Shown here: positions 49,315-60,070 of the stretch, in pieces | How the letters are laid out: every line of letters begins with the position of its first letter | Position numbering within the stretch: position 1 is the first letter of the stretch | DNA from: Phoronis australis | Taxonomy: Eukaryota; Phoronida; Phoronidae | Assembly: GCA_002633005.1 (NCBI GenBank) | Contig: NMRA01000015.1 | Span: forward strand, 786,297 to 850,296 | Direction of reading: 5' to 3' | DNA: 64,000 nt | The notes under the pieces: generated by a model | Databases searched by the model: none | What the model was told of the DNA's origin: nothing | Seen by the model: only the letters and a program-made list of their open reading frames with translations | Made by a program: the position numbers and the translations under genes

Positions 49315-49830
49315 CCGTTACTCCCAAGTTGTTCGATTCTATAGCCCAACAACAACTTGGGAAGTTTACTCCTGTAGCCAATGTCTTACACGACTGCCGG
49401 ATTAACTTCATTCTGGTTGGAGGGTCAGCTCGATGTCTTTTAGGCCTAATATATCTCCAATAAGATCGTATCTACCACGACTGGGTAATGCTGTTAAAAA
49501 TGAAAGTTAAGTTATAACATATTTGAACATAAACCAATAGCATTTCTGAAATCTTCGTCAAATGGTGATCATCTGTAGGTTTTGAATCGACAAAATCGCT
49601 CAACTACAACCGAAGTTACTACAATCTATTCTTTACGAATACACCAATTCAGTCTGAGTTTGACTGTGTTCACACATGGTCTGTAATAAGCCTGTTAGAT
49701 AATTGGCCTGGTTGTTGTCGCAACAGACAAAAGAGTGTGCTTGGCGGTTAACAAAGAAGCTAGATGTTATCACAAGCTCAGAACCACCTACGTCTGGTTA
49801 AGTCACTGAACGGGAAAACGCCGTCATGTT
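49315..49830 (+). repeat. Dispersed repeat family, copy 2
   Basis: Same landmarks and order as 48225-48790, with about 15-20% divergence by eye and internal deletions (for example the segment after GTAATA is shorter). It ends with CACTGAACGGGAAAACGCC, matching the inverted copy near 63190. Confidence 0.75.
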
Positions 49831-51961
49831 CTTTGAAAGGACTTCCGATACTCACTGTAAATACACTGGTCACGTAGCCTGTGTCTGTATACAGTCCGCT
49901 TGCTGTACAAGAGTGAAACATGTAAATCAGTCATATGACTATATCTCATCATCCTCTACGTACTACTTTAACATAATTGGTTCTGGTTTTGAAAATTGAT
50001 AAATTGATGTTATGGTGCGAAAAGTAGTATATCAGGCACGTAGCCAGGAGGTGGGGGGCTGCGGTTCGGAGGGTTCGCCCGCCAACGGGAAAAGTCCAGC
50101 CCCAGCCCTTCCGTTAAAACTATGATGTCGATGGACAACAACAACAAAATTGTTGCTGCTACTGGTACTACTAACTAAACGATAACCAAGTTAGTAATAA
50201 TTTTGAATTCTGATTCAAAGTGCTTCGCGTAATCATCGGGCCGTACCCGGCCAACTTCGCCCAAGTGGTGTTTGGCAATGCGTAGATGACAGTATCGTGC
50301 AGACGATTAGAGAAGAGGATTTATGTTATCCATGGACACTGGACGCACGTGGTGGCTACACCATGGGGTAGCAACGGAGTCTAGAAGTAAATGTCAATGC
50401 TAGCTAAGCTATATAGCAGCGAGAGTGCTCCCAAAATCCCAAAAAGTAGTGCGATGGGAATGCCTTAAAATCGACCAAAAACAAAACAGCAGGAAATAGG
50501 TTTGTCGTTCGCTATTTGGTATATTAGATATCATAGTACGATTAAATGCAGACATTTTCAAATTTCGAATTGAAAGTGATCTTCGAATATGTTGTTCATC
50601 CATTGTCCACCTTGATGGTGGATCGGTGGATTGACACTTATGATGCATGCGTGTTCGCGTGTGTGCGTTTTCGTTCTTTTAAATTCAGTACACATCGACG
50701 AAAAGTTCACTATTGGTAGTCCTCCGTTGTTGCTCAAAAACCAGACATTTAACAATCGTGTTTTCTTGCACTGAGAATCCCCGACAAGCATGTTCACATT
50801 ATTAGGGAAAACTTTCAAGTGCTTGGGTTGGTTAGGGCAGCAAGTGAAAACATTCCAGTAAATCTTTGATATTTTCAATCTTTTGAACTTATGTACTTTG
50901 CACCTGAACTTTTACTTTCTGACTGAATACTTCATAACAAGTGAAAAATACGAGCGTAAAATTACGAACGTAAAACTGCGAGTGAAAATATGAGTGTACA
51001 ATTACGAGCCCACAACTGCTTAAGAACTCACGTAACCAACAAACCAATTTCTCATTGGATATAACGATTTCGGTAGTAATTACGCGCGAAACCTTCACCC
51101 GTAAGGCCCGCGATACCCATTAGATCCGAATTTGAGCTGCGTTTTTTGCGAGCAACCGTTACGGCTTCCTGATTTCTGGTATAATTTCATCTTATCTCAG
51201 GAACGTAGAGCTGAGAGCCCCCTAATTAAGCTGCGTCAAGATCCTTATCGAGAACTCTACAGTGTCGACGTTTGCAAAATATCACTGGTCCATCGTTTTA
51301 GAAATTCGAACAATCCCCGCGCACTACTGGCTACGGACCCGTATAAGGTCTCTGCGTTATCATTTTGGAGGTTCCCTTGAGGCGTCGACTAGACAAAGTC
51401 ACGCCCCCAGGCAGGACCACGTGAAGAAAAGGACGTATCATTGCCAGTTCATTTCGAGAATCTGAATGAAAGGACGTTTTGTTGCCATTTGTAAGGAAGG
51501 CTGCGAGTTCAACAAGAACCAGTTACGACACATACATTCGTTTCTCTTATTAGTGTTTGCGTGCTGTTGGTGTAGACGTTGACGTGATTTCCGTTGATAA
51601 AGTTTATCATCGATGCGATTCGCAGACCGAAAGTCAAATTCAAAACAAGACCTTGACCTTGCAACTCGTGATTCATTTAATACAGAATTACTACACTTCA
51701 TTTTTACTTGTAAATTACACCGGCCGTGGGACGTGGCATTTTGAAAAATTACTTTGACCTGCGCCAAAAACGCCAGGCAAATCTTGATTTTCTTCAAGTA
51801 TTTTTTGCTAACCAGATGAAATGAGAATTGGGGCCGAAGGAAAGACCAAAAGTAGACTAATTACGCCCTTAGTACCTAGTGTTTCAGTGTTTTCAGCCAA
51901 TGAACAAGCAGCACTATGCTTAGAAACGAGCGTACTGATAGGAGTGCTGTATGGTGACAAT
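49831..51961. other. No gene recognised
   Basis: Scattered ORFs lack motifs and splice support. A CACGTAGCCAGGAGG block near 50036-50055 resembles the edge of a common MITE type. Nothing else can be supported. Confidence 0.4.
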
Positions 51962-52900
51962 AGCCTAGGGAGGGACCAGGGTGAGTTGAGCCACTTTTTC
52001 GTTCATGGTTCGTATTTCCATGAGTAGTGACGAAAGCGTACGGACCTTATAACGACACTGAAGGTTGTTCAATGACCTACAAAGTGATATAGTCAACTGG
52101 AGTCAAAATTCACTCTGTATCTCACCTATTGTGACTCAACTCATCTGCATGTGGAGGATAGTTGAGCGTCCCCTCAAGGAGGGTTGGATCAAGGTTTCTT
52201 AGAGCTTTGTACATCATGCATGAGTCTTGAGCAGTTACATCGAAAAAAGTCTGCGGCTTTTATCTATGTAATTTTCACCCTTTCGTCTGAATAAAACTTT
52301 TTGGGGATCATTAGTCAATCATATTTCAATACAACAAGAAAAAATATCTAGAAGCAAGCTATCCTAATTGGTATGCTAGGTACGAAATATGATAAAGACT
52401 GACATAGCATACAACAAATATGATTAAACACAGTCTGAATTGATTGTCGGATCTACTTAAATAACTAATATGAAATTAAAATGAGCCTAGTCACCCCACA
52501 CTGATTGGCTCAACCCCCCACCCCCTAAACTCAGACATTTTGATTTTCGACAAGTGTTTTCAAAACTGCCGCAATGATTTAAAACATCTCTTTCTGATAC
52601 GAAGTGTACAGGAGTCACAAAACCGGCGTTCCAAAACCGGGATTGTTATCGAAAGAAATATTACGACGAAGGCAGAGGAAGGGTATATACCTTACATCAG
52701 CATATGTACAAAAACTAGAAAGATGAGAACCAAGTTGAACACTCCTCACACAAATCTGCGATGCCTGCCGAGTACACCTTGTGCCACCTACCGACCATAG
52801 ATATGGCCTCATCAACTGTTGATATTTAATCCTTATCTGACTTTGAGGGGGTGGCTCAACTCTCCGTGTGGCTCAACTCACCCTAGTCTACCCTAAGGCT
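51962..52900. mobile_element. 940-bp element with 32-bp inverted ends
   Basis: The left tip AGCCTAGGGAGGGACCAGGG followed by TGAGTTGAGCCA (51962-51993) matches the complement of 52869-52900 with about five mismatches. The interior is noncoding and repeats the GAGTTGAGCCAC theme (for example GTGACTCAACTC near 52130). This is a typical nonautonomous DNA transposon. The target duplication is unclear. Confidence 0.7.
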
Positions 52901-52904
52901 AATC

Positions 52905-53499
52905 TAGCTTTCCTTTACGTCATCATTCTTCTTGCGCAGATGATGCAATGAGCTGAGCTGACAAAGCTTGTTGCGCTGACGAACACTGCTCAGCTGACGA
53001 ACGCTCTTGAGCTGATGAACACTGTTCAGCTGACGAACGCTGTTGAGCTGATGAACACTGTTCAGCTGACGAACGCTGTTGAGCTGATGAACACTGTTGA
53101 GCTGATGAACACTGTTCAACTGACGAACGCTGTTGAGCTGACGAACACTGCTCAGCTGACGAACGCTGCTCAGCTGACGAACGCTGCTCAGCTGACGAAC
53201 GCTGTTGAGCTGGCGAACACTCATCCTGGCACTCTGATTGATTGGCGGACACACCTTCGGGCCCGCGAACCTTTGATTCATGGTTGTCTAAATTCTTTCG
53301 ACGAAATGATGACAGAGGTCGTACTTTGGTCTTTATCCGCGGTCTGAAATTCGTTCAAACCGAGAAAGTAAGAATTAAAGATTTCTTTTTTCCACCCCCC
53401 CTGGTTTCGTTCCACTTTTCTCTTTTTTTGTTTCACCTCTCTCTCCCCTCGCCTTCTCCCCCTATCCCTCTCTCTCCTTCTTCCGCCGCCGTGTATTCT
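52905..53499 (+). repeat. 18-bp minisatellite locus, assembly copy 1
   Basis: This is a block with an array of an 18-bp unit (CAGCTGACGAACGCTGTT and GAGCTGATGAACACTGTT variants), a unique GATTGATTGGCGGACACACC segment and a polypyrimidine tract. It recurs almost identically at 53501-54113 after a single N. The minus strand is open across the array in two frames, giving hexapeptide repeats such as SVRQLN and SSAEQR. Confidence 0.9.
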
Positions 53500-53500
53500 N

Positions 53501-54113
53501 TAGCTTTCCTTTACGTCATCATTCTTCTTGCGCAGATGATGCAATGAGCTGAGCTGACAAAGCTTGTTGCGCTGACGAACACTGCTCAGCTGACGAACGC
53601 TCTTGAGCTGATGAACACTGTTCAGCTGACGAACGCTGTTGAGCTGATGAACACTGTTCAGCTGACGAACGCTGTTGAGCTGATGAACACTGTTGAGCTG
53701 ATGAACACTGTTCAACTGACGAACGCTGTTGAGCTGACGAACACTGCTCAGCTGACGAACGCTGCTCAGCTGACGAACGCTGCTCAGCTGACGAACGCTG
53801 CTCAGCTGACGAACGTTGTTGAGCTGGCGAACACTCATCCTGGAACTCTGATTGATTGGCGGACACACCTTCGGGCCCGCGAACCTTTGATTCATGATTG
53901 TCTAAATTCTTTCGCCAAAATGATGACAGAGGTCGTACTTTGGTCTTTATCCGCGGTCTGAAATTCGTTCAAACCGAGAAAGTAAGAATTAAAGATTGCT
54001 TTATTTCCACCCCCCCTGGTTTCGTTCCACTTTTCTCTTTTTTGTTTCACCTCTCTCTCCCCTCGCCTTCTCCCCCTCTCCCTCTCTCTCCTTCTTCCGC
54101 CGCCGTGTATTCT
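53501..54113 (+). repeat. 18-bp minisatellite locus, assembly copy 2
   Basis: Copy 2 is 613 bp against 595 bp for copy 1, a difference of exactly 18 bp, consistent with one extra repeat unit. The N at 53500 and near-identity suggest two alleles with different repeat number laid end to end. Unique flank continues after 54113 but not after 53499. Confidence 0.88.
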
Positions 54114-54339
54114 ATTTTGTCTCAATGATCTTCGGTTTACCTCTACCTCTCCTCCTTCCCGTCTCCTTCTTCACTCTATCTCCCTCGCGTGCCCTCCCGT
54201 CCCATCTTCCGTCTCTCCCTGTTCCTCCCTCTCCCTTCCTACTCTACCCCTTGCCACACCCTAGATCTCTTGTAAACCTATCCTTCGCTCTCTCCATGTC
54301 TTTCCTTATTATTCTCTGCAGTCTTAGCCTACCCAATGC

Positions 54340-55425
54340 GCTATCTCCTCCGCAAAACATTTCAACTGAGCGACGTTGTGTCCTCATCGCGAGGACTTTC
54401 AATAGCAAATGTCCGGTGGTGATCGGCGGGGAATGAAACACAGTGCGCGGTCCCGCGTCCTGGGGAGTTGGAATGTTAATCTGCATTGGAGATTCAAAGA
54501 AGAGTATTCAGCACGTTCGTAGATAAATTTCTTTCGCCGGTTGCATGAAACAGTCCCAAATAGAGACTCAACTAAGGTCCCCAAATCTAATGCGTAATTG
54601 TGAACTTCTGAATACACCGATGATCTTTTCTTATGCTGTTTTAGTTTCATTACCAAGTCAATTTTTGGTTTTGTCACAAATCGAGAGTCAACTTGACGGT
54701 GAATTCTCAATATTGTCAAAAATAAATAGGGATCTTTTCATGCAACGCCACTAACTCAAGTACTAAGTCCCTATTTATTTTCATTGAATTCAGGGCTCAG
54801 TTTTTAGTTATTTGTTATTAGAAAGTTTCACAAGTCAAAGAGGAGCTCATAATAAAGATGAAATTATAGAACAAGGTTACATCTGTGGGTAAAGAAACAC
54901 ACAAACAAGCAAAAGATTTAGGGAACTTAGTTGAGTCCTTATTTGGGACTGTTTCGTGCAACCTGGCACTAAGCATCACGTTTGAACCAGTTTTTGTTCA
55001 TGATCCAGAATGCGTACATCACATGTGTCAAATGAATGTCCTACAGTGTTGATGTGAGTGAAAACAGCGGAATCATACGTGTCCTTCAGTAACTGGGCCG
55101 CCGGTGCTGGTTAATTCTGACTTTAAGAGACTGCTTGGTTTCACCCGCCTAGGACCCAGTACACCCCTTATCCGGCACATACATAATATTCATATACCAC
55201 ATTGGAGACGTTTTCCCTGCGAACCTTGTCTTTCATCCTGACCAGTTGGCTCCTGAGAGAGCTGATTTGTTTGAAAGCTTTAACTATGTCAAATCTTCTC
55301 AAATGAGACTTAATTCTGTCCGAGAACCACGATATGAAGGGGGTAGTAACCCTGATGTTATTACATTGAATAGACCCATCACTGTTCAAAGACTTCCTGA
55401 GGTGATTGGCTCTTTGAAAAGTCTA
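54340..55425 (-). pseudogene. Penelope-like element 3' end, copy 1 (minus)
   Basis: The minus strand reads FISWFSDRIKSHLRRFDIVK then AFKQISSLRSQLV and KDKVRRENVSNVVYEY at 55389-55168, matching the linker between the reverse transcriptase and GIY-YIG endonuclease of Penelope-like retroelements. Decayed endonuclease sequence follows (KQSLKVRINQH in another frame). The 3' tail near 54350-54440 matches copy 2. A 425-bp MITE (54539-54963) interrupts the endonuclease end. Many stops and frameshifts are present. Confidence 0.75.
54539..54963. mobile_element. 425-bp MITE inserted in the Penelope-like element
   Basis: GGTTGCATGAAACAGTCCCA continuing to AGACTCAACT (54539-54572) is inverted at 54931-54963. 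It splits the GIY-YIG-end region that is continuous in copy 2 (about 56155-56195). A related sequence with the same internal landmarks (TCTTTTCATGCA, CTCATAATAAAGA) spans about 57650-59220. Confidence 0.75.
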
Positions 55426-55734
55426 GGATGGGAAGTCACACCTCTTTAACGTTTTTCTGTTGTGCTCGTGCTCCTTAGTGGTCTGTTCATGTGAATTGCA
55501 TGGGAACAGTATTGGTCCTGTAATCCAATTTCTCTACCACAGTCTATAGAGAACCCAACCAAACGGACCTGTATTTTCAGTTTGACTCAAGTCACACTCT
55601 GATCCACAACCTGGGGGTCATTCGCACACTGGATTCCCAGTTACCATGGACAGACCACTAAGGAGCTGAATTACTGAGGGGATGTGGCTTCCTATCCTGG
55701 AATTTTCACAGAGCCAGTAATCTCAAGAAGTCTT

Positions 55735-56345
55735 TTAATAATGATGGGTCCATTCAACGTAACAACATGAGGGTTACTATCACCTTTATATCCGGGTCTC
55801 GGACAGTACTAACTCTTATTTGAGAAGGTTTGGCATTGCCAAAGCTTTCAACCCAACAACTCTCTTAGGAGCCGACTGGTCCGGATGAAAGACAATTAAG
55901 GTTCCCACGGAAAAGTCTCCAATGTGTTGTAAGGCACGTGTGTGAACAAGGGGTGTACTGAGTCCAACGTGGGTGAAACCAAGCAGTCTCTCAAAAGCAG
56001 AACGAGGCAGCACCGCTGGCCCACTTTCGGGGACACATATGATTCCGCCGTTTTCACTCACATCACTCCTGTAGGCATTTATTAAGTGAATCACAGTGTC
56101 AAATTTTGACACCTAGTTGTGATGTTCGCATTCTGGATCATGAGGAAAATTGGTTCAAACGTGGTGATAAGGAATGTGTCTACAAACGTGCTGACTGCAC
56201 TTTTTGAATCGTCAAGGCGGATTAAGATTTCAACTCCCCAAGACATGTGACTCAGTGCGTGCTGTATTTCATTCCCCACAGACTACGTCATCAGCCGACC
56301 ACCACCACGGCAGTTGCTAGTGAAAGTCATAGCAATGAGGACGCA
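55735..56345 (+). pseudogene. Penelope-like element 3' end, copy 2 (plus)
   Basis: This is the mirror copy of 54990-55425, head to head with a spacer of about 310 bp. In one plus frame near 56125-56260 it reads SCDVRILDHEENWFKRGD then KECVYKRADC and LNRQGGLRFQLP, the characteristic C-terminal end of the GIY-YIG endonuclease of Penelope-like elements. Upstream frames contain stops. The element's tail ends near 56345, about 210 bp from the transmembrane exon at 56553. Confidence 0.75.
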
Positions 56346-56552
56346 AAGTCGCTCAGTTGAAATGTATAAGTAAAGTTTAGTTTTAATTTTTGTTGATATT
56401 TATTGACTGGGTGTTTAATTCTCCCCACCTGACTCTATCTCCTCTCTTCGTCCGCTTTTTGTATTCTTAACTCTGAGCTAAAGTTAAGTTACGTTGAGCG
56501 TGACAATTTGTCATTATCAGCAGAGTTTAACTAAAGATGTTTAAAATCTTAC

Positions 56553-59500
56553 CTCAAATAAAAAACAACAGCGACAATGACGAGAAGCATTAGTCCTGCT
56601 GCTACACCCCCGACGACAGCGCCTACGTTGGCTCCTGTGACAAAGTGCGTTATTGTTCATTATTCTCTGATATAATGATTTGATTGCGGCAATGTCGGCT
56701 CAATGAACGCCCTTGATGTGGTTATGAAATTGAAGAGCCATCGAGCTCTTTACATGTTTGAAAAATATGTATGGAACAGGCATGACTTATTCTTACTAAA
56801 ATAATATAAGCAAGGGCCCTCTATATCAAAATAGAGGCCCCGCCCGAAGGCGGCTGATGAGCGCGGCCCCTTTATTAATATAGGGCTCCGTTCGAAGGCG
56901 ACCGAAGAATGAGGCGCCCGTATATTAATGCAGAAGGCCTCGCTCTTCAGTCGCCATCGGGCGATGCTCAATATTAATGTAAGGGCTCCGCCCGAAGGTG
57001 GCCGAGTAGCGAGGCCCCTATACTAATAAAGAATGCCACAGTTAAATACATGTATGTGTTTGCATGCTCCTAAGCGATTTGAACATTATCTACGCTAAAC
57101 AAAGTGCAGTTATATTCAATGACAACCTGCAAATGTGAATACAAACAATTCTGCAAATAGATGACCTGTGCACTAATGACGTACCTTGGGGTCTCACATA
57201 GCCTGCATTATGCAGTGTTATTTCCTAACATCATGTCACGATACAGTTGGGTGATTCACGGCGGATTATTTTAGACACAAAACTCATTCTTAAAAGCATT
57301 TGGCAATTGCAACCTAGTTCGTATTCACATCGTTCCTTTATGTTGTGTTTCTAACTAATTTGGACAAGTAATAACAGAAATAAGAAATTACCGTCCAAGT
57401 TCTACTTTAAAGACGGCCACAGAGCGAGGCTCCCTATAGCAAGCCCTGCTTTAAGGCCGCCGGAGAGCGAAGCGCGCTTTATTAATATAGAGCATTTTAG
57501 GACTTCCAACATTAATATAGGCTGCGCTATTGTTTTTCTGCTTTTGATCAGGCCCCCTGAATATTACAGGGGGTCACAGTCTTCGTCCATGTTCAAGTGG
57601 TGTCCTCTACACTAGCATACTTGGCCCAATCTTTGGTTGGCTTTGAGTGAGACTCCCAATCATAATACTTATTCATTTTTGGTTTTGATACAAATCCGGA
57701 GTGAATTCTACGTCGAATTATCAATAAAATAGAAAATAAGTAGCGATCTTTTCATGCAGCGCCCCTAATTAATGGAGTGAGTTCTTATTTATTGTCACTG
57801 AACTTAGGTCTCAGTTCTTAATAACAATATTTTACAACGTCATAAGTAAAAAAGGAACTCATAATAAAGACAAAATACTAGAACAAGATTACAGCTGTGA
57901 GTAAAGAACGGCACAGAGGATGCAGTGTAGCCTAGTGTTACAAGTGTCCGCTTCCTTTACTCAAAGTCGTGGGTTCAAGTCCCACTGGGGCACACTGCTA
58001 AACCCCTGAGTCAGGTCCCACTGGGACACACTGCTAAGACCCTGAGTCAGGTCTCACTGGCGCACATTGGTAAGCCCCTGAGTCAGGTCCCACTGGGGCA
58101 CACTGCTAAGCCCCTTAGTCAGGTCCCACTGGGGCGCACTGCTAAGNGCTACAGTAATACCTTGTAGAAGGGATTGTCTGTCTGCAATGCTGGGAATACC
58201 GACAAGGTAACGTAATGCTGTGACTGACGTAGATCTCGTACATCCAGTGATGACGCGAAGACCAATGTTCTGGAGCCTCTCAAGTCTGTTGATTTGATTT
58301 TTACTGAATATTACAGGGGGTCACAGTCTTCGTCCATGTTCAAGTGGGGTCGTCTACACTAGCATACTTGGTCCAATCTTTGGTTGGCTTTGAGTGAAAC
58401 TCCCAATCATAATACTTATTCATTTTTGGTTTTGATACAAATCCGGAGTGAATTCTACGTCGAATTATCAATAAAATAGAAAATAAGTAGCGATCTTTTC
58501 ATGCAGCGCCCCTAATTAATGGACTGAGTTCTTATTTATTGTCACTGAACTTAGGTCTCAGTTCTTAATAACAATATTTGACAACGTCATAAGTAAAAAA
58601 GGAACTCATAATAAAGACAAAATACTAGAACAAGATTACAGCTGTGAGTAAAGAACGGCACAGAGGATGCAGTGTAGCCTAGTGTTACAAGCGTCCGCTT
58701 CCTTTACTCAAGGTCGTGGGTTCAAGTCCCAGTGGGACACACTGCTAAGACCCTGAGTCAGGTCCCACTGGGGCACACTGCTAAGCCCCTTAGTCAGGTC
58801 CCACTGGGGCACACTGCTAAGACTCTGAGTCAGGTCCCACTGGGACACACTGCTAAGCCCCTGAGTCAGGTCACACTGGGGCACACTGCTAAGCCCCTGA
58901 GTCAGGTCTCACTGGCGCACATTGGTAAGCCTCTGAGTCAGGTCCCACTGGGGCACACTGCTAAGCCCCTGAGTCAGGTCCCACTGGGGCACACTGCTAA
59001 GCCCCTTAGTCAGGTCCCACTGGGGCACACTGCTAAGCCCTTGATGCAGGTCTTTAGATTCTCAGCTCGGTTTTAACTATATGTTTTTAAAGCATAAAAT
59101 GGTTCCTGGTGATCAGTGCAATGGTACAACGTGTGTTTTAAAAGAATGGCAAAAATCCGCCAAAGAATCAGAGAAATTACTTGAGACCATATTTGGGATT
59201 GTTTCATGCATCAGGGGACCGAAAGTTCTGGTATATTCATGAATTCGTGGAAAGTTATAGATTTTACCTGACTGCTCAGCCACTAGTCAGTTAGGAAGAT
59301 AGTCAGTGCGTCAATTAGACTTTCACTGACTCAGTAAGACTTGCACCAACTCCAAAATTTCATGCCACGGCATTGGCTGGAGCACTAAGTCAGACAATGC
59401 TGAAAACGCGTTGTTATAAATTTTGCTTGAGTAGACTTGCGTGTGTTCGGCTGAGGTTACTTAATTGACTAATCAAGTCGAACCACTCTTCAGTCTAACA

Positions 59501-59858
59501 TCACGGCGAAAGCTACAGCAACGGTGAGTAACGATCTGAGATTACCCATCCTAGGCAAACGTGCATTTTTGGAAGCATCATTCATATTTACATGACGCCT
59601 ATGTGATCGTTGCGTTTAACACGAGACACGGCAATGATATTGGTAACGTGACATGACAGTGGTTCTATCCGGGTCTGGTACTTCCAGCAACAGTCCCTAC
59701 TCACTATTGTTTTACTTTGCCTTGCAGACAACCAACTCTACATAAGAATAACAAATTATACCCGTCCAATGTTGATACAACAATTCAGGAATACAACCTG
59801 AATAAGAAGGGGGGAATACAAAAGACACACTGACCTGACGAGGCACCTGGTCCAGCTT
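56553..59858 (-). CDS. Partial gene: juxtamembrane mini-exon and transmembrane exon
   Basis: Two minus-strand exons fit together in phase. The 24-bp exon 59858-59835 (acceptor TTGTTTCAG, donor TCAG/GTCAGTG; phase 1 to 1) encodes AGPGASS. The 82-bp exon 56634-56553 (acceptor TGTCACAG, donor GAG/GTAAG; phase 1 to 2) encodes ANVGAVVGGVAAGLMLLVIV continuing AVVFYLR: a Gly/Ala-rich spacer, then one hydrophobic helix and a stop-transfer Arg. This is the signature of a type I single-pass cell-surface protein (adhesion or receptor type). Ectodomain exons would lie at higher coordinates and cytoplasmic exons at lower ones; neither was found here. The family cannot be named. Confidence 0.6.
56812..57025. 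repeat. Palindromic GCCCGAAGGCGGCC tandem repeat
   Basis: About four diverged units of roughly 50-60 bp alternate GGGCTCCGCCCGAAGG, GGCCGA.GAGCGAGGCCCC and TATATTAATATAG-type blocks. Units are partly self-complementary, and one (about 56935-56985) is inverted. More units lie at 57405-57490. Confidence 0.75.
57405..57490. repeat. Further GAAGGCGGCC-type repeat units
   Basis: Diverged members of the family at 56812-57025, with GGCCACAGAGCGAGGCTCCC and GGCCGCCGGAGAGCGAAGCG followed by TTTATTAATATAG. Confidence 0.6.
57921..57993 (+). repeat. tRNA-derived SINE head, copy A
   Basis: A box A-like TAGCCTAGTGTTACAAG and box B GGGTTCAAGTCCC lie at tRNA spacing. The T arm is perfect (GTGGG-TTCAAGT-CCCAC, 57969-57985) but the acceptor stem pairs poorly (TGCAGTG with TGGGGCA). 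It is therefore a tRNA-derived retroposon head, not a working tRNA gene. Confidence 0.75.
57976..58146 (+). repeat. 36-bp satellite growing out of the SINE tail, copy A
   Basis: Units of GTCCCACTGGGGCACACTGC followed by TAAGCCCCTGAGTCAG (36 bp) repeat about four to five times. The unit begins with the 3' T-arm and acceptor strand of the tRNA-like head. The array is truncated by the N at 58147. Confidence 0.85.
58304..58725 (+). repeat. MITE + tRNA-SINE block, copy B
   Basis: Direct near-identical copy of 57557-57978, with few substitutions (for example TGGACTGAG for TGGAGTGAG). It is preceded by unique sequence 58148-58303 that has no match before copy A. Confidence 0.85.
58668..58741 (+). 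repeat. tRNA-derived SINE head, copy B
   Basis: Same box A and box B layout as copy A. The T arm has one mismatch (GTGGG with CCCAG) and the acceptor stem is poor. Confidence 0.75.
58722..59050 (+). repeat. 36-bp satellite, copy B
   Basis: About nine 36-bp units with variants GGGGCAC/GGGACAC and CCCCTGAG/CCCCTTAG. Because 36 is divisible by three, this yields a spurious 114-codon repetitive ORF. After 59050, sequence resumes that resembles the 3' part of the MITE at 54539-54963 and ends near 59217 with TTTGGGATTGTTTCATGCA. Confidence 0.9.
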
Positions 59859-60070
59859 CTGAAACAATGCCAACAGAAAGGGATTCAAGACATTTTAAAT
59901 CATCACACATTGTTGACTGAAAGAATAAGTGGTACAGACAGATTGTATGTTCCGCTGATACGCTGGAACTGCTTCTTTGATTTCGAGACGAGAAGCATGC
60001 TTTGAAGGTCCACCTTAACACAAGGTCACGATGGAGACATCGTACCAATATAAATAGTCTAGATGATGAT
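59600..60070 (-). repeat. Diverged tandem duplication, unit 1 (with live mini-exon)
   Basis: Unit 1 and unit 2 (60775-61215) share TTACACGAGACACG-type, GACAGTGGT and mini-exon-flanking blocks in the same order at a spacing of about 1.17 kb. Unit 1 contains the functional-looking 24-bp exon at 59858-59835. Confidence 0.75.

Larger units (their letters stand above)
57557..58146 (+). repeat. MITE + tRNA-SINE + satellite block, copy A
   Basis: This block begins at CTGAATATTACAGGGGGTCA, runs through the AATCCGGAGTGAATTCTACG and TCTTTTCATGCAGCGCCCCT landmarks, a tRNA-like head (57921-57993) and 36-bp satellite units, then ends at the N at 58147. Copy B starts at 58304 and is nearly identical, but its left flank is different. 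Confidence 0.85.

Noticed and set aside
52904-53895. Minus-strand ORFs of 125 and 205 codons with hexapeptide repeats.
   Set aside because: They are open only because the 18-bp unit lacks stops. Several frames on both strands are equally open, and the 205-codon frame runs through the N at 53500.
57921-57993. Possible functional tRNA gene.
   Set aside because: The T arm and box B are good, but the acceptor stem does not pair and the anticodon arm is unclear. It is linked to a repeat and occurs twice, so a tRNA-derived SINE is the better reading.
58732-59076. 114-codon plus-strand ORF of 12-residue repeats.
   Set aside because: It is a direct product of the 36-bp satellite, whose unit length is a multiple of three.
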